Shown here piece after piece: positions 41,971 to 51,425 of a stretch of DNA of 64,000 bases. The notes under the pieces are model-generated. The model saw nothing but the letters and a program-made list of their open reading frames with translations. It made no database searches and was not told where the DNA came from. How positions within the stretch are numbered: the stretch's first letter is position 1; every line of letters begins with the position of its first letter. The translations under genes were made by a program, and so were the position numbers. This DNA comes from Sphingobacterium sp. SRCM116780. Lineage in GTDB: Bacteria; Bacteroidota; Bacteroidia; Sphingobacteriales; Sphingobacteriaceae. The DNA lies in the NCBI RefSeq assembly GCF_021442025.1, contig NZ_CP090446.1, positions 1,860,001-1,924,000 on the forward strand, given 5' to 3'.

Positions 41971-43359
41971 TTAAGGGTAAATGTTTCCAGGCATCGTGTA
42001 CCAAGGAAATTCTTTCACTGCACCGGCTTCCATTCCTTTTGTTACAGTATTTTGATAGACGGTCAGTGCTTTATGATATGGGTCATTTTTAATCAATACC
42101 AAATTGTCTAAAGCATTTGTTCCACTATCGTCCAAAGGGTATTTATGATGTACATCATATCCTTTTGGGTTTAGCCCATCTTTCATTCTTTGAATATCGG
42201 TATCTGTAAGACCTTTTGCTTTAAGGCGATTTTCATCTTTAAGTAATTCCTGAAAAAATTTTTTCTTTTCAGTATTGTTAAAAGCTTTTCGTAATGCATC
42301 TGCTTCATCTGCACTTCGTTTAGTATAAGTAAAAAGCTCTTCCAATATATTTTTCAACTCAATCATTCCTCCTTTCAATGGCAATATAATGGTTTTGGTT
42401 TTACTACCTACTTTAACGATTGCTAAAATTCCTTGCTTTAGAGCATTAGCGAATTTAGAAATTTTAGCTGAAAGTGCAACCAAACGTTCAGCACCAATTA
42501 AGGCTTTAGCTCCAGCACTTAATCCTTTTACAACCAGTCCAGCTCCTTTACTTCCTGCAACAGCCTCTACTATTGCGTATTGAATTTGTCCTATACTTTC
42601 ACCTACTTCTCCCGTTTCACCTCGCTTAACATCTTCCCAAGCATTAGAAGCTACGTTATTTACACCTTCTACCAAAGCATCTTTGGTCTTTCTAAAATCT
42701 GTCCCGAAAGCCTGATCAATCGCCTGAAGGTTAGAATCGCCCATCACTGGTCCCAAAGGTCCTGAGTAAGCGACTCCAATAACGGCCATTTTTCCAAGGC
42801 CAACCCATGTTTCACCCTGCCATATATCATGTGTAAAAAAATTAAAAGTGCCTTCCATTCCTTTTTTGAAACCACGTCCAGCACCCTCAGTGAATTTTTT
42901 GTCATCATCACAAAACAGGTCTACAATAGCTCCATAAGGAAATGTTAATGCTTGCCCCAATATATTTGAGGAAATTTCTTCAGAGACAAAATCACTTTCA
43001 TTGTTGTTTTCATTGGCCAGATCAGCCTCATATTTATCAAAAAAAATCTTGATTTTACCCTGTCCTACAGCACAAATGGCCTCAGAATCCTCTAAAAGAG
43101 GTTTTTGATTATTGGCAAATACACTGCCTGATTTTGTTTTTGTCCATTCTACACAGGCAAAGGTACACGGAGCACCTAATTTTTTACAGGCTCCAAAAGG
43201 AAGAATATTTATGGTAAACTTATTATCAGCATCTGTAGCTAGCATTGGGCCGTATAGGTTTACTTTTCGTGGTGTAGCAATGAGCTGGGATGGCGTGGCT
43301 CCCATGTCGCATACAAGGAATACGCCTTCTGGTACATATTTTTTATTTTCATCGCTCAT
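41971..43359 (-). CDS. T6SS effector: PAAR-like (DUF4280) protein with C-terminal HNH nuclease
   Basis: 462 residues. N-terminal PAAR-like DUF4280 domain (about 10-110): VCDMGATPSQL, LATDADNKFTINILPFGACK with paired Cys, TFACVEW. A Gly/Ala-rich middle segment (about 140-300) could cross membranes. The C-terminus is an HNH/endonuclease VII-like domain: GYDVHHKYPL (His404, His405), NLVLI preceded by Asn (Asn419) and PYH (His429). It sits on the T6SS tip with VgrG, cuts DNA in the recipient, and is followed by its immunity gene. It overlaps the upstream gene by 11 bp. Confidence 0.88.
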   Translation of the reverse strand: MSDENKKYVPEGVFLVCDMGATPSQLIATPRKVNLYGPMLATDADNKFTINILPFGACKKLGAPCTFACVEWTKTKSGSVFANNQKPLLEDSEAICAVGQGKIKIFFDKYEADLANENNNESDFVSEEISSNILGQALTFPYGAIVDLFCDDDKKFTEGAGRGFKKGMEGTFNFFTHDIWQGETWVGLGKMAVIGVAYSGPLGPVMGDSNLQAIDQAFGTDFRKTKDALVEGVNNVASNAWEDVKRGETGEVGESIGQIQYAIVEAVAGSKGAGLVVKGLSAGAKALIGAERLVALSAKISKFANALKQGILAIVKVGSKTKTIILPLKGGMIELKNILEELFTYTKRSADEADALRKAFNNTEKKKFFQELLKDENRLKAKGLTDTDIQRMKDGLNPKGYDVHHKYPLDDSGTNALDNLVLIKNDPYHKALTVYQNTVTKGMEAGAVKEFPWYTMPGNIYP

Positions 43360-44221
43360 CGTGAATGTGTTTATATTCTATTATATCTTTTTTGAAATGC
43401 ACACCCTTAACTTCAAAGTACTGATCTATTTTCCCAGTTTTGTATTCTAATTCATGAGACAGCTCATACTTCTCTTTTGACTGAAATGTAATATCCTCCA
43501 TTTCAACTCCTTCACCGTAAAGCATTCTAAATGCAGAAAGAAATTCTTTTTTGTTTTCAATACTTTCAATATCAAGATTTCCATAAATATTGGCAGTTAT
43601 TAGATTACTACTGTTTTTCTGAATGACCAGTTCTTCTTTTATCGGGATCTTTATTCCAAAGTAAAATCCGTGTAAGATTCTCTTTCTCAAAAATTTTTTT
43701 GAATCAATTGGGAATTGTAGTAAATGCTTGATTCGTGGAAAAAATAATTGTGCGATCCCGATATAAAAAATACTATTTCTCAGTTTTGCTTCATTGGCAA
43801 TGTTTTTTTCATAGTTATCGAGCAACTCGTCAAGATTGGGTATAGACTTAAATTTTTCAGCAAGTACTTTTTTTTCTGATAACCATTTCTGAGATATTTC
43901 AGGAAGATTTAATATGCTTTCAACCTCATACCCTTCATTTATCGCAAGTTCCAGGCTTGAAGTAATATCATTGAAATACTGTGCAAATTGAAAAATCAAA
44001 CCAGTACATGACTGATTTAAGTCTTTAACCTTATATTTTACACTTTTAGCCGTACCTATCAAGTTCTCCTGGTATGAAACTGTAGCCGAAAAAGTGTTTT
44101 CTATGAAAGTAATCCCATTTCTGGTCTGTGTTGTACCAAAAACATCATATACAGACCCTTGGCTTTCACTATTCTTTATAGTTTCTTTAGCCTCTTTTAA
44201 AATGTGAGCAAATAAGGTCAT
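43349..44221 (-). CDS. Hypothetical T6SS tip-associated protein
   Basis: 290 residues, cytoplasmic, not recognised. Helical N-terminal half (SATVSYQENLIGTAKSV, QFAQYFNDITSSLELAI) and a beta-rich C-terminal half ending VKGVHFKKDIIEY. It is squeezed between vgrG (4-bp overlap) and the PAAR-like toxin (11-bp overlap), the usual place of effector-loading adaptors or chaperones. That role is inference from position; no DUF1795/EagR or Tap motif is evident. Confidence 0.65.
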   Translation of the reverse strand: MTLFAHILKEAKETIKNSESQGSVYDVFGTTQTRNGITFIENTFSATVSYQENLIGTAKSVKYKVKDLNQSCTGLIFQFAQYFNDITSSLELAINEGYEVESILNLPEISQKWLSEKKVLAEKFKSIPNLDELLDNYEKNIANEAKLRNSIFYIGIAQLFFPRIKHLLQFPIDSKKFLRKRILHGFYFGIKIPIKEELVIQKNSSNLITANIYGNLDIESIENKKEFLSAFRMLYGEGVEMEDITFQSKEKYELSHELEYKTGKIDQYFEVKGVHFKKDIIEYKHIHDER

Positions 44222-46374
44222 AATTCGTTGATATTTACTGTCCCCCCTGTTGTATTGGTTGTTGCTCCTCCTCCAAGATTCGTCTCAGTAGCTCCTTTAA
44301 TACTTGCTTTTGCTGCAGCACTTTCAATAGTAACATCACTGGTCAGACTTTTTACAATGATTTCTCCATTTTTTGCCGTTGATTCTACTTTTCCTTGATC
44401 TGCAATGGTAATAACTCCTTCTTTACTTATCTTGATCTGATTTTTTCCTACTAAAAAAGTGATACTGGTCTTCGCGTCAATTATTACATTCCCATTGCTA
44501 TCTGCTTTAATTATTGATTGTGCAGGTTGATTTTTATTTGCTCCTACATTGATAACTGTGGTTGCTCCTGCATTTACCGTATGATTGGTATTTGCATTTG
44601 TGGTAGCGTTTCCTGATCCATCAAAATGCATATTTGCCCCACCCTTATCTTTTAGATTCATGGAGCCAGCCCCATTGTCATATTTTAATTCAGCTCCGCT
44701 TCGGCCGCTGAAACTCATGACATTATTAGCCTCTCCACCGCCAGCACCAACTTTCCCATGATACATTCCCCCCATTACAAAAGGGCGGTCAGGATGAAGG
44801 TGGACAAAGTTGACAATGACCTGATCTCCTACTTCAGGTACAGACATGAACCCACGATTTTTGCTGACTTTTTCACTGCTTCCTGCATCTGGGGACATTA
44901 CACGGATAAATTCTGTTGAATCTTTTCCACGTTGCCAGTCCAACTGTACCTGTACACGGCCTTGATTGAGCGGATCAGTATTTGAGATTACTTTACCAAA
45001 CTGAGGTTCTGCAAGCGGAACGGAAAATTCGGGTCTTGGAATAAACCCAGTATCTGATGCGATAGCCTCAAAAGAACCATCATAATACCCTCTTGCATCT
45101 ACTTCATGAACTACTTCTATAAGCATCAATTTGGTAAAATAAGAAGTTTGATTGCTGTCTGTTTTACGCATTTCAACATCAGCAATACAGCCGGGATAAA
45201 GAAACGGAACGGTCGTATTTCCTGAAGTGATAAATACTTCTGCAGCTTTACTTCCAGCAGTCCCTTTCTGAGAGGCGTCAATATCCATAAAGGACACTGC
45301 TTTTATCGGTGCCACCCGTAAAGAAGGTGTCTGGAAAGTTTTTTCTGAAATTTCATAGGCACGTTTGGCAATATCGGAAGTGTGGTTGATCTTTGTACTG
45401 CCACCTATAAACTTCTCATTTTTGCTGCTATTGTACCCATAGAATGATGGGTTCACGTGCTGGGCTTTCATTTTGATCTTAACATCTGTCAGGTTGCTTC
45501 CATAAGTTAGCTTGACAGGTTTTTCCTGTGGCGGGAGCTGTCCAAAATGCAGTACTTCGCCGTCATAAAAGAACTGCTCTCCATAGGCTTCCGCAATTCT
45601 GGCGAGATAATTATAATGCGTTTCTTCGTATTGAGAACTATAAGGCACGTTTCCATAACGTGAATCAACCCGGTAATCAAATTTCCCCTGTCCTAATCCC
45701 TCCCTGATCACATCAGTAGCAATACTATTTAGGCTGATAGGCTGTGCGCCACCAAAACTTTGGATGTGCGGTGCAGCATCTAATAATACTGTTGGGCTGT
45801 TACCTGATAATACAAGATTTCCAAGATTACCCTTTTCCTGGCTGAAGCCTACTTCTGTGATCACTCCAACGAAATTTCTCTCTGGCCCATTTTCGACATC
45901 TTTGTATTTAAAAACAATAGTAATTCTTTTACCAAGAAAACTCTGCGCTATTTCCAGATTATGATTTTCTGCACTGCCCAACGTATCATGAGCGAGTATC
46001 AGATCAAATTCATGATGCTTGGTAGCACTTTGCGTCAATTTAAAATGCTTGAAATATTTAATTGGTTTTCCTTCGACATGAATGTCGAGCATCACAATCC
46101 TATTGATCCCTGAAATTGCATTTTGTACAATTCCCTCTGCATTAAATATCTTTGATGTGGGTTGTTTTTCCCATACTTTTTCTTCACTGATTGAAGGAGT
46201 ATTGGGTACCAAAGGCTGGTTTAGAAATTGCTGCCCGGTATCCACAACATTCTTCACTTGTGAGATGGTCTTTGTAGCATCTTTTATAATTGAATTTTCT
46301 TGGACATTTTTTACAACATCGAGCTTATCCAAATCTACTCCCGGTTTGGGAAGATCCTTCTGTTCTTGAAACAT
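44218..46374 (-). CDS. vgrG: Type VI secretion VgrG family tip protein
   Basis: 718 residues. An N-terminal 75-residue low-complexity helical extension precedes the gpD-like barrel (about 90-400). The OB-fold/gp5 domain is at about 440-560 (PLNQGRVQVQLDW, MSVPEVGDQVIVNF, HPDRPFVMGGMYHGK), and the needle-like beta-helix tail (about 570-710) has the Asn/Gly/Thr-rich repeats typical of T6SS(iii). It is the first gene of a tip operon VgrG, adaptor-like protein, PAAR-like/HNH toxin, immunity. No TssB/C/F/G/K genes lie in the window, so it depends on an apparatus encoded elsewhere. Confidence 0.93.
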   Translation of the reverse strand: MFQEQKDLPKPGVDLDKLDVVKNVQENSIIKDATKTISQVKNVVDTGQQFLNQPLVPNTPSISEEKVWEKQPTSKIFNAEGIVQNAISGINRIVMLDIHVEGKPIKYFKHFKLTQSATKHHEFDLILAHDTLGSAENHNLEIAQSFLGKRITIVFKYKDVENGPERNFVGVITEVGFSQEKGNLGNLVLSGNSPTVLLDAAPHIQSFGGAQPISLNSIATDVIREGLGQGKFDYRVDSRYGNVPYSSQYEETHYNYLARIAEAYGEQFFYDGEVLHFGQLPPQEKPVKLTYGSNLTDVKIKMKAQHVNPSFYGYNSSKNEKFIGGSTKINHTSDIAKRAYEISEKTFQTPSLRVAPIKAVSFMDIDASQKGTAGSKAAEVFITSGNTTVPFLYPGCIADVEMRKTDSNQTSYFTKLMLIEVVHEVDARGYYDGSFEAIASDTGFIPRPEFSVPLAEPQFGKVISNTDPLNQGRVQVQLDWQRGKDSTEFIRVMSPDAGSSEKVSKNRGFMSVPEVGDQVIVNFVHLHPDRPFVMGGMYHGKVGAGGGEANNVMSFSGRSGAELKYDNGAGSMNLKDKGGANMHFDGSGNATTNANTNHTVNAGATTVINVGANKNQPAQSIIKADSNGNVIIDAKTSITFLVGKNQIKISKEGVITIADQGKVESTAKNGEIIVKSLTSDVTIESAAAKASIKGATETNLGGGATTNTTGGTVNINEL

Positions 46375-46769
46375 GACATAATTTTTTTCGGTTGTGTTGT
46401 TTTAAATTGGATTTTCCACCTGCTAGGGTGAGACCATTCTGCTCAGGAGATACAATCAATAATTTGCAGCGGTCTCGCGGGCAAGATTACAACATGACTG
46501 TTCTGAGATGGGTGCGAACTGGAAATTCACGGGAGTGAAATTCTTCTTGAAGTACTAAACAATACTATTCTCTTAGTCTGGTTTTCATTTTTTTCATAGT
46601 TTTTTTTGTGATTTTGTTTTTGCAATATATAACCTTATAAATTCACAGCAAAATGATTTAGTCATTATTTAAGAAATTGTAGTATTTCTACTAATCAGCT
46701 TGTTACATTCAATTATGGAGATCGTATTAAAAATAAAATACTTTTCCTCCTTCACCAAAGACAACTACC
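46375..46769. other. Intergenic region between vgrG and the AraC-type regulator
   Basis: About 395 bp; includes a GAGACC...GGTCTC inverted repeat with a long loop (about 46430-46478). It must contain the vgrG operon promoter. No gene is seen. Confidence 0.4.
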
Positions 46770-48485
46770 TTATGTATAATCCGAACGGTTATCCTCTTGT
46801 CGTTTCTTGATAAAATCGACAGGTCTGATACCATTAATTTCGCGGAATAAATTTGAAAAATTGCTCCGGGATGCGATGCCACATTCCTCAGCCAATGTCT
46901 CGATTTTATAATTCAAATATTTCTTGTCCGTATACAATTTCTCCGTGATAAAACCTATCCGCAACTCGCTCAAGTATCGATTAAAGTTCATCCCTCTGTA
47001 GTCATTGATAACTTGCGAAAGATAATTTCTGTTGGTGTCGAATGTTGATGCTAATCGGTTTATGGTTAGCCCACTTTGTAAAAATCCCCGAGCTATTTCA
47101 AATTCCTCGAGCTTCATTATGATGTCAGTCACAATTTTTCCTTCGATCTCTACTTTATCGGACTGTTTTATCACCACCACCTTATTACCGCGTGAATTCT
47201 CTTTATTGAGAATTTTCTGTTCCAATTGATTATAATTTTGACGTATTTTTTTCTCGATCCGATACCTCACAAGCAGAACGATCAACAAAGCTATGGCCAG
47301 CATGATCAATAGGGCTATAAAATAACCATGACGTGACGAGTTCCTTTCTAGTTTACTCTTATCTTCCTGTAAAGAACGGGTATCATATTCTTTATGAATG
47401 CGGGAAGAAAGAACTATGAAGTCTTTTGCAATTAAACTGTCAGCTAGTAACAGCCGCTTGGTATAATACAGCTCTTTATCTGTGTTTCGTTGCTTTTTAT
47501 AATAGTCGATCAATAACACATAATTGTTCCGAACTTCGGGCAGAATAAAATCATATTTTTCATTTATGGAATCGACCTTCTGGAAATAGGTGATCGCGTG
47601 ATTAATTTCACCAAGTTTCTTATAAGACTTTCCTATATATGAATAACAAACTGTTGTCCATGCAAAATCATCAACATCAGCAATTTCTTTCAGCGAGCTC
47701 TCCAGGGTTTTTATTGACCTGTCATACTCTTCCCTAAAATATTCACTGATCCCTCGTTCTTTAAGAAAATAACCATGTTCCTGATTATATTCCCTATTTA
47801 CTAATGTTGCTGAAAGTCCGATGTAAACAATAGAGTCTGCAGTTTTTAATTGGCCTAGATTTCGATAACAGACAGCCATCTGATGAAGGCTATTGAAATA
47901 CCCCCTCCTATTACTATATATTAAGTTTGAGTGTAGGTCTTTTTTGATTTCAGATTCAAAAAATGATCTTGTATTTTTGAACTCAGCAAGTGCCTCATCA
48001 TAGTAACCAATATAACTTTTAACGACACCGATCAAATATCGGAGCCTGTTCTTATGATATTGGTCTTTGCTGTCTTTACAGTATTCGTATGCTTTGAGGT
48101 ATTCTGTCAAGGCCAGCTTATATTTTTTTAGGTTAAAATAATAGACCACCCCCTTGTTCATAAATGCATTACTGATCATTTCATGATCTTTGGTCAGCAG
48201 CGCTGCACATACTACACTGTCAGCATACTTTAATTTATCAGCAGGATCGGGTGAAAACACAAGACCGTCTTTATAACCCAGCACTAGCTTCTGGTAGTTT
48301 TTTTCCTTTTTGGCCTTCTGAATATATTTCGCGACAAGTGGAAGCACAGTAGAATCATTTTCAGGTCGATTTTCATACTTCTTTTGAAGTTTATAATAAT
48401 CACTGTATTCTTCCTTCTGTGCGAAAACCAACTCGCAAAGAAATAGAAAAAAAAGAGTAAAATAGAGGTTTAGAAAATTTTCCAT
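46770..48485 (-). CDS. Membrane-bound TPR/AraC-type transcriptional regulator
   Basis: 571 residues: signal peptide (1-22), tetratricopeptide-like repeats (about 80-350; pairs such as YFNLKKYKLALTEYLKAYEYC and AWTTVCYSYIGKSYKKLGE), one membrane segment (387-408), a coiled-coil linker, and a C-terminal AraC-type HTH (about 465-565, GIASRSNFSNLFREINGIRPVDF). Such proteins sense an extracytoplasmic signal and bind DNA on the inside. It is divergent from the small secreted-protein operon at 48733, a likely target. Confidence 0.85.
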   Translation of the reverse strand: MENFLNLYFTLFFLFLCELVFAQKEEYSDYYKLQKKYENRPENDSTVLPLVAKYIQKAKKEKNYQKLVLGYKDGLVFSPDPADKLKYADSVVCAALLTKDHEMISNAFMNKGVVYYFNLKKYKLALTEYLKAYEYCKDSKDQYHKNRLRYLIGVVKSYIGYYDEALAEFKNTRSFFESEIKKDLHSNLIYSNRRGYFNSLHQMAVCYRNLGQLKTADSIVYIGLSATLVNREYNQEHGYFLKERGISEYFREEYDRSIKTLESSLKEIADVDDFAWTTVCYSYIGKSYKKLGEINHAITYFQKVDSINEKYDFILPEVRNNYVLLIDYYKKQRNTDKELYYTKRLLLADSLIAKDFIVLSSRIHKEYDTRSLQEDKSKLERNSSRHGYFIALLIMLAIALLIVLLVRYRIEKKIRQNYNQLEQKILNKENSRGNKVVVIKQSDKVEIEGKIVTDIIMKLEEFEIARGFLQSGLTINRLASTFDTNRNYLSQVINDYRGMNFNRYLSELRIGFITEKLYTDKKYLNYKIETLAEECGIASRSNFSNLFREINGIRPVDFIKKRQEDNRSDYT

Positions 48486-48732
48486 GATTTTGTGCCATGA
48501 TAAATTTATAAAAATTCAAACAAATGTGGGTTATCTATATCTCAATCATACCACGCAAAAACTGTCATTACATAATATACTATATATCAATCAGATAACA
48601 ATGTTCTAAATGGTCAATTAGCACATGTTCATTGCCGGATTAGTGCATACAACAATTTTCTGCCTCAGAAAAGACTGATACTTTGGCTATAGAATTCTAT
48701 TAACCACCCGGCCGGGATAATCTTAATTAACA

Positions 48733-48987
48733 ATGAAAAAAACGATTATCTCCGTGATATTAACACTCACAGCAATTTGTTCACTGGAGTCTTGCAGAGA
48801 AAGTGAATCAGGTCAGATGGATGAGCTTAACATAGACATCCAAAAAGTAGAAAAACAAAACAAAAGTATGTTTATCAAATCCGGAATTGACAGTACAAGT
48901 GCATCTGGATTTTCAGATTATTCGAATGATGATGATCCGCCACCAAAGGATCGAGGACAATGGAAAGCCACGTATCCAAGACATTAA
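48733..48987 (+). CDS. Small lipoprotein, 84 aa
   Basis: Lipoprotein signal with LTAICSLESC (lipobox Cys21). The mature part is acidic and disordered (SDYSNDDDPPPKDRGQWKATY). Not recognised beyond that; similar tiny lipoproteins ending in a DPPPKDR-type motif occur next to AraC/TPR regulators in Sphingobacteriaceae. It is the first gene after the regulator in the opposite direction and precedes MauE. Confidence 0.65.
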   Translation: MKKTIISVILTLTAICSLESCRESESGQMDELNIDIQKVEKQNKSMFIKSGIDSTSASGFSDYSNDDDPPPKDRGQWKATYPRH

Positions 48988-49138
48988 TTGGTGCTAATTG
49001 ATCCATTCGCACCATAGAAATTTGTAGCACAGTATTAAACCGTTATAAATTTGATCACATACATATACGATACTTATGAATCAATTATTTATATGTGTTA
49101 CAGGGACTGTAAAATACTGATCACAAAAACCTAAAACT

Positions 49139-49585
49139 ATGAAAAATACAAAGACGATAGGTGAAGCTATAGTGTTCTTGCTCGTTCTTATGTGGGTATA
49201 CACATTTGTAAGTAAGGCAATTGATTTTGATACTTTTAAACGGCAGATCACTGGTTCATACCTGATCTCTGGTACTGGCCGGATGCTGCCCTATATTCTG
49301 CAAGCAGTTCATGCCGTCATTGTAGTCCTGCTTATGGTTAAAGCTTGGAGAAAAGCGGGTCTGATAACTTCCATCTCACTCCTTGTTCTTTATACTGGGT
49401 ATCTTCTATATATCCTAAAGTTTGCCCCATCAGTTCCATGTACCTGCATTGCTTTATTGAGGGGAATGACCTGGGAAAACCAGCTTGTAGTAAATCTGAT
49501 AGTGTTACCGCTAAATATAATTGGTCTGATCATATTTTCGTTTAACCGACCGCCACACAGTACTATTCAGACCACTGACCACTAA
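49139..49585 (+). CDS. MauE/DoxX-type membrane protein
   Basis: 148 residues with four membrane segments (about 10-25, 48-66, 75-93, 118-138). The region PSVPCTCIALLRGMTWENQLVVN carries a Cys-x-Cys on the extracytoplasmic side and fits MauE-type proteins, which help form disulphides or build redox centres in partner proteins. It lies between a small lipoprotein and a Cys-containing secreted peptide, consistent with assisting their maturation. Gap to the next gene is about 100 bp. Confidence 0.75.
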   Translation: MKNTKTIGEAIVFLLVLMWVYTFVSKAIDFDTFKRQITGSYLISGTGRMLPYILQAVHAVIVVLLMVKAWRKAGLITSISLLVLYTGYLLYILKFAPSVPCTCIALLRGMTWENQLVVNLIVLPLNIIGLIIFSFNRPPHSTIQTTDH

Positions 49586-49686
49586 CTAAATTTAAAAATA
49601 AAAGAAAACAGGCGAAGCCGAAAACCTTATTCAGAGTAGGCATAAAACTAAAGTTTAGCTTTTTGATTTAAAAAGCAACCAACATC

Positions 49687-49950
49687 ATGAAAAATTTAAG
49701 AATCGCCCTTGGAGTAGCAGCAATTGCACTGGGCACGGTAACTGCATTTTCTTTTGCTCCGGCAAAAGCTGATTCAAAATTAGCAACAGGAGTTTTTTAC
49801 GTCAATCCAGATGGATCGATGGGAACACAAGTTACAGGACAAAGTAACTGTGATGAAGAAACTTCGAGAATTTGCTCTCAGGAGTATAATTTACAAACCC
49901 ATCAGCCCACTAACAATCCTGCTCTGATTAAAACAGGAAATAGACCTTAA
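49687..49950 (+). CDS. DUF6520-family secreted peptide, 87 aa
   Basis: N-terminal signal (LGVAAIALGTVTAFSF) followed by a 60-residue mature part with exactly two Cys (NCDEETSRICSQ). The ending is Asn/Thr/Gly-rich. DUF6520 proteins are small, unstudied Bacteroidota peptides often found with MauE. A bidirectional hairpin follows immediately. The pair of Cys could form a disulphide made with MauE and the thioredoxin-like protein next door. Confidence 0.7.
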   Translation: MKNLRIALGVAAIALGTVTAFSFAPAKADSKLATGVFYVNPDGSMGTQVTGQSNCDEETSRICSQEYNLQTHQPTNNPALIKTGNRP

Positions 49951-49952
49951 AA

Positions 49953-49980
49953 AAATGGAGAACCTACTGGTTCTCCATTT
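49953..49980. terminator. Bidirectional terminator
   Basis: Perfect 12-bp inverted repeat (49953-49964 and 49969-49980), TACT loop, A- and T-rich ends. It separates the DUF6520 gene from the convergent thioredoxin-like gene; the minus-strand stop lies next to it. Confidence 0.8.
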
Positions 49981-49983
49981 CCT

Positions 49984-51423
49984 TTAAAATGAATTTACAA
50001 ATTCAACAAATTCCTTACTTTTACTTCTTGGATCAGGGGGGATACCTGCAAAATTTCCTTTTTTATCAATTAGCACCAGCATGGGATAAGACGAGAATTT
50101 CAGATATTTAAGCAAAGGATGATCAGATCCCTTTTCGTTGGTATAAAGCTGGAGGGAGTTTACACTAGAAAATCTTCCGATTCCATCAAGCCACCTCTTT
50201 TTTGTATCAATACTGACAGAAATAAATTCTACTTCATTTTTTGAGACTTGTGATTCCAGTGAGTCTAAGACCTTTGTCATCTGTGCGCATCCGACACAAC
50301 CATTGAACCAAAAATCCATTACAACAACTTTACCCTTAAAATCATCCAACCGGTGTAAATTTCCCGCAGTATCAGGTAATTCAAATCTATAAAATGGTAC
50401 CCCTGACACAAGAGTTCTTGAAAAGTAGTTGTAAAAATTCTGCACTTCCTGATAGAAGATACTATTACCTTTAACATTCATATTGTAAAAATCATGAAGT
50501 GCTTTAGTACTATCACTTAGCATCTCTTTTTTTAACGTCTTCACAGTTAGATCAGCTAATAAAAATTCTTTGATTGGAATATTTTCACCAAAGTATTTTT
50601 CAACTAAGTTCGCGTACTCCAATGATCTTTTCCAAAAAAAATTATACCCTACATCTTTGACGGGATTTCTAAACTCTGATAATAGGATATAATTACCTAA
50701 AACATGATAGGGAAAATAATTGACAACTTCCTTTTTTAGCAAGACATTCATTCGACTTTTTTTTACAATGTATTTATCAAATAAATAATGTAAAGAATCA
50801 CTTTCACTTCTTGTAGCCGAAACAAAAAGGTTATCCAATACATCATGATATGTAATTGCTTTAATAATATCTTTTGCTTGCTGGCTCACATTATCTCTGA
50901 AAAAATCATATACCGAATCAATCACACTCAGTTTCCGGTCTGTAGTTTCAAATTTATATTGAATAGTTTGTTTCGAGTATACGGGGTCTGTTTTAAATAT
51001 TTTAAAGGTAGCTTTTGTTGTTTCTTTTGTAAAATTGATTTTCTCACATCCTTTCCCTGTTACTTCGATATCAAGTAAACCAAGTTTCTTTATATTATTA
51101 ACTCTAAAATCAAGACTATCTTTGGGCTCAATTAAAACTTGATATACTCCAGGAAAGAATAATCTGTATCCATTGATATGCAAGGTGATCAGACTCGCTT
51201 TATCAATTTCGAAATCAAAAGAAAATCTACCATTTTGAGTTTCTGTTTCAAAAAATGTATAACGATTTGCAGAAATTGAATTTTTATTTTCTACTGAAAC
51301 TTTTACCGTCCAGGATGAATCTTTAGCTTCAGGAACAAATCCGGTAATCTTTGTTAATTTTTGAGCAATTGACGGTAACGTAATTACATTCAAAAATATT
51401 ATTATAAGGAATTGAATTTTCAT
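49984..51423 (-). CDS. Secreted TlpA/AhpC-type thioredoxin-domain protein
   Basis: 479 residues: signal peptide ending near SIAQK, a beta-sandwich (about 20-125), an all-helical middle part, and a C-terminal thioredoxin fold from about 340 (FELPDTAGNLHRLDDFKGK, active site NGCVGC with Cys376 and Cys379, cis-Pro in SSYPMLVLID). TlpA-like proteins in Bacteroidota act on disulphides in the periplasm and are often encoded after SusC/SusD. It starts 2 bp after the SusD stop, so it is the last gene of the SusC-SusD-TlpA operon. Confidence 0.88.
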   Translation of the reverse strand: MKIQFLIIIFLNVITLPSIAQKLTKITGFVPEAKDSSWTVKVSVENKNSISANRYTFFETETQNGRFSFDFEIDKASLITLHINGYRLFFPGVYQVLIEPKDSLDFRVNNIKKLGLLDIEVTGKGCEKINFTKETTKATFKIFKTDPVYSKQTIQYKFETTDRKLSVIDSVYDFFRDNVSQQAKDIIKAITYHDVLDNLFVSATRSESDSLHYLFDKYIVKKSRMNVLLKKEVVNYFPYHVLGNYILLSEFRNPVKDVGYNFFWKRSLEYANLVEKYFGENIPIKEFLLADLTVKTLKKEMLSDSTKALHDFYNMNVKGNSIFYQEVQNFYNYFSRTLVSGVPFYRFELPDTAGNLHRLDDFKGKVVVMDFWFNGCVGCAQMTKVLDSLESQVSKNEVEFISVSIDTKKRWLDGIGRFSSVNSLQLYTNEKGSDHPLLKYLKFSSYPMLVLIDKKGNFAGIPPDPRSKSKEFVEFVNSF

Positions 51424-51425
51424 GT

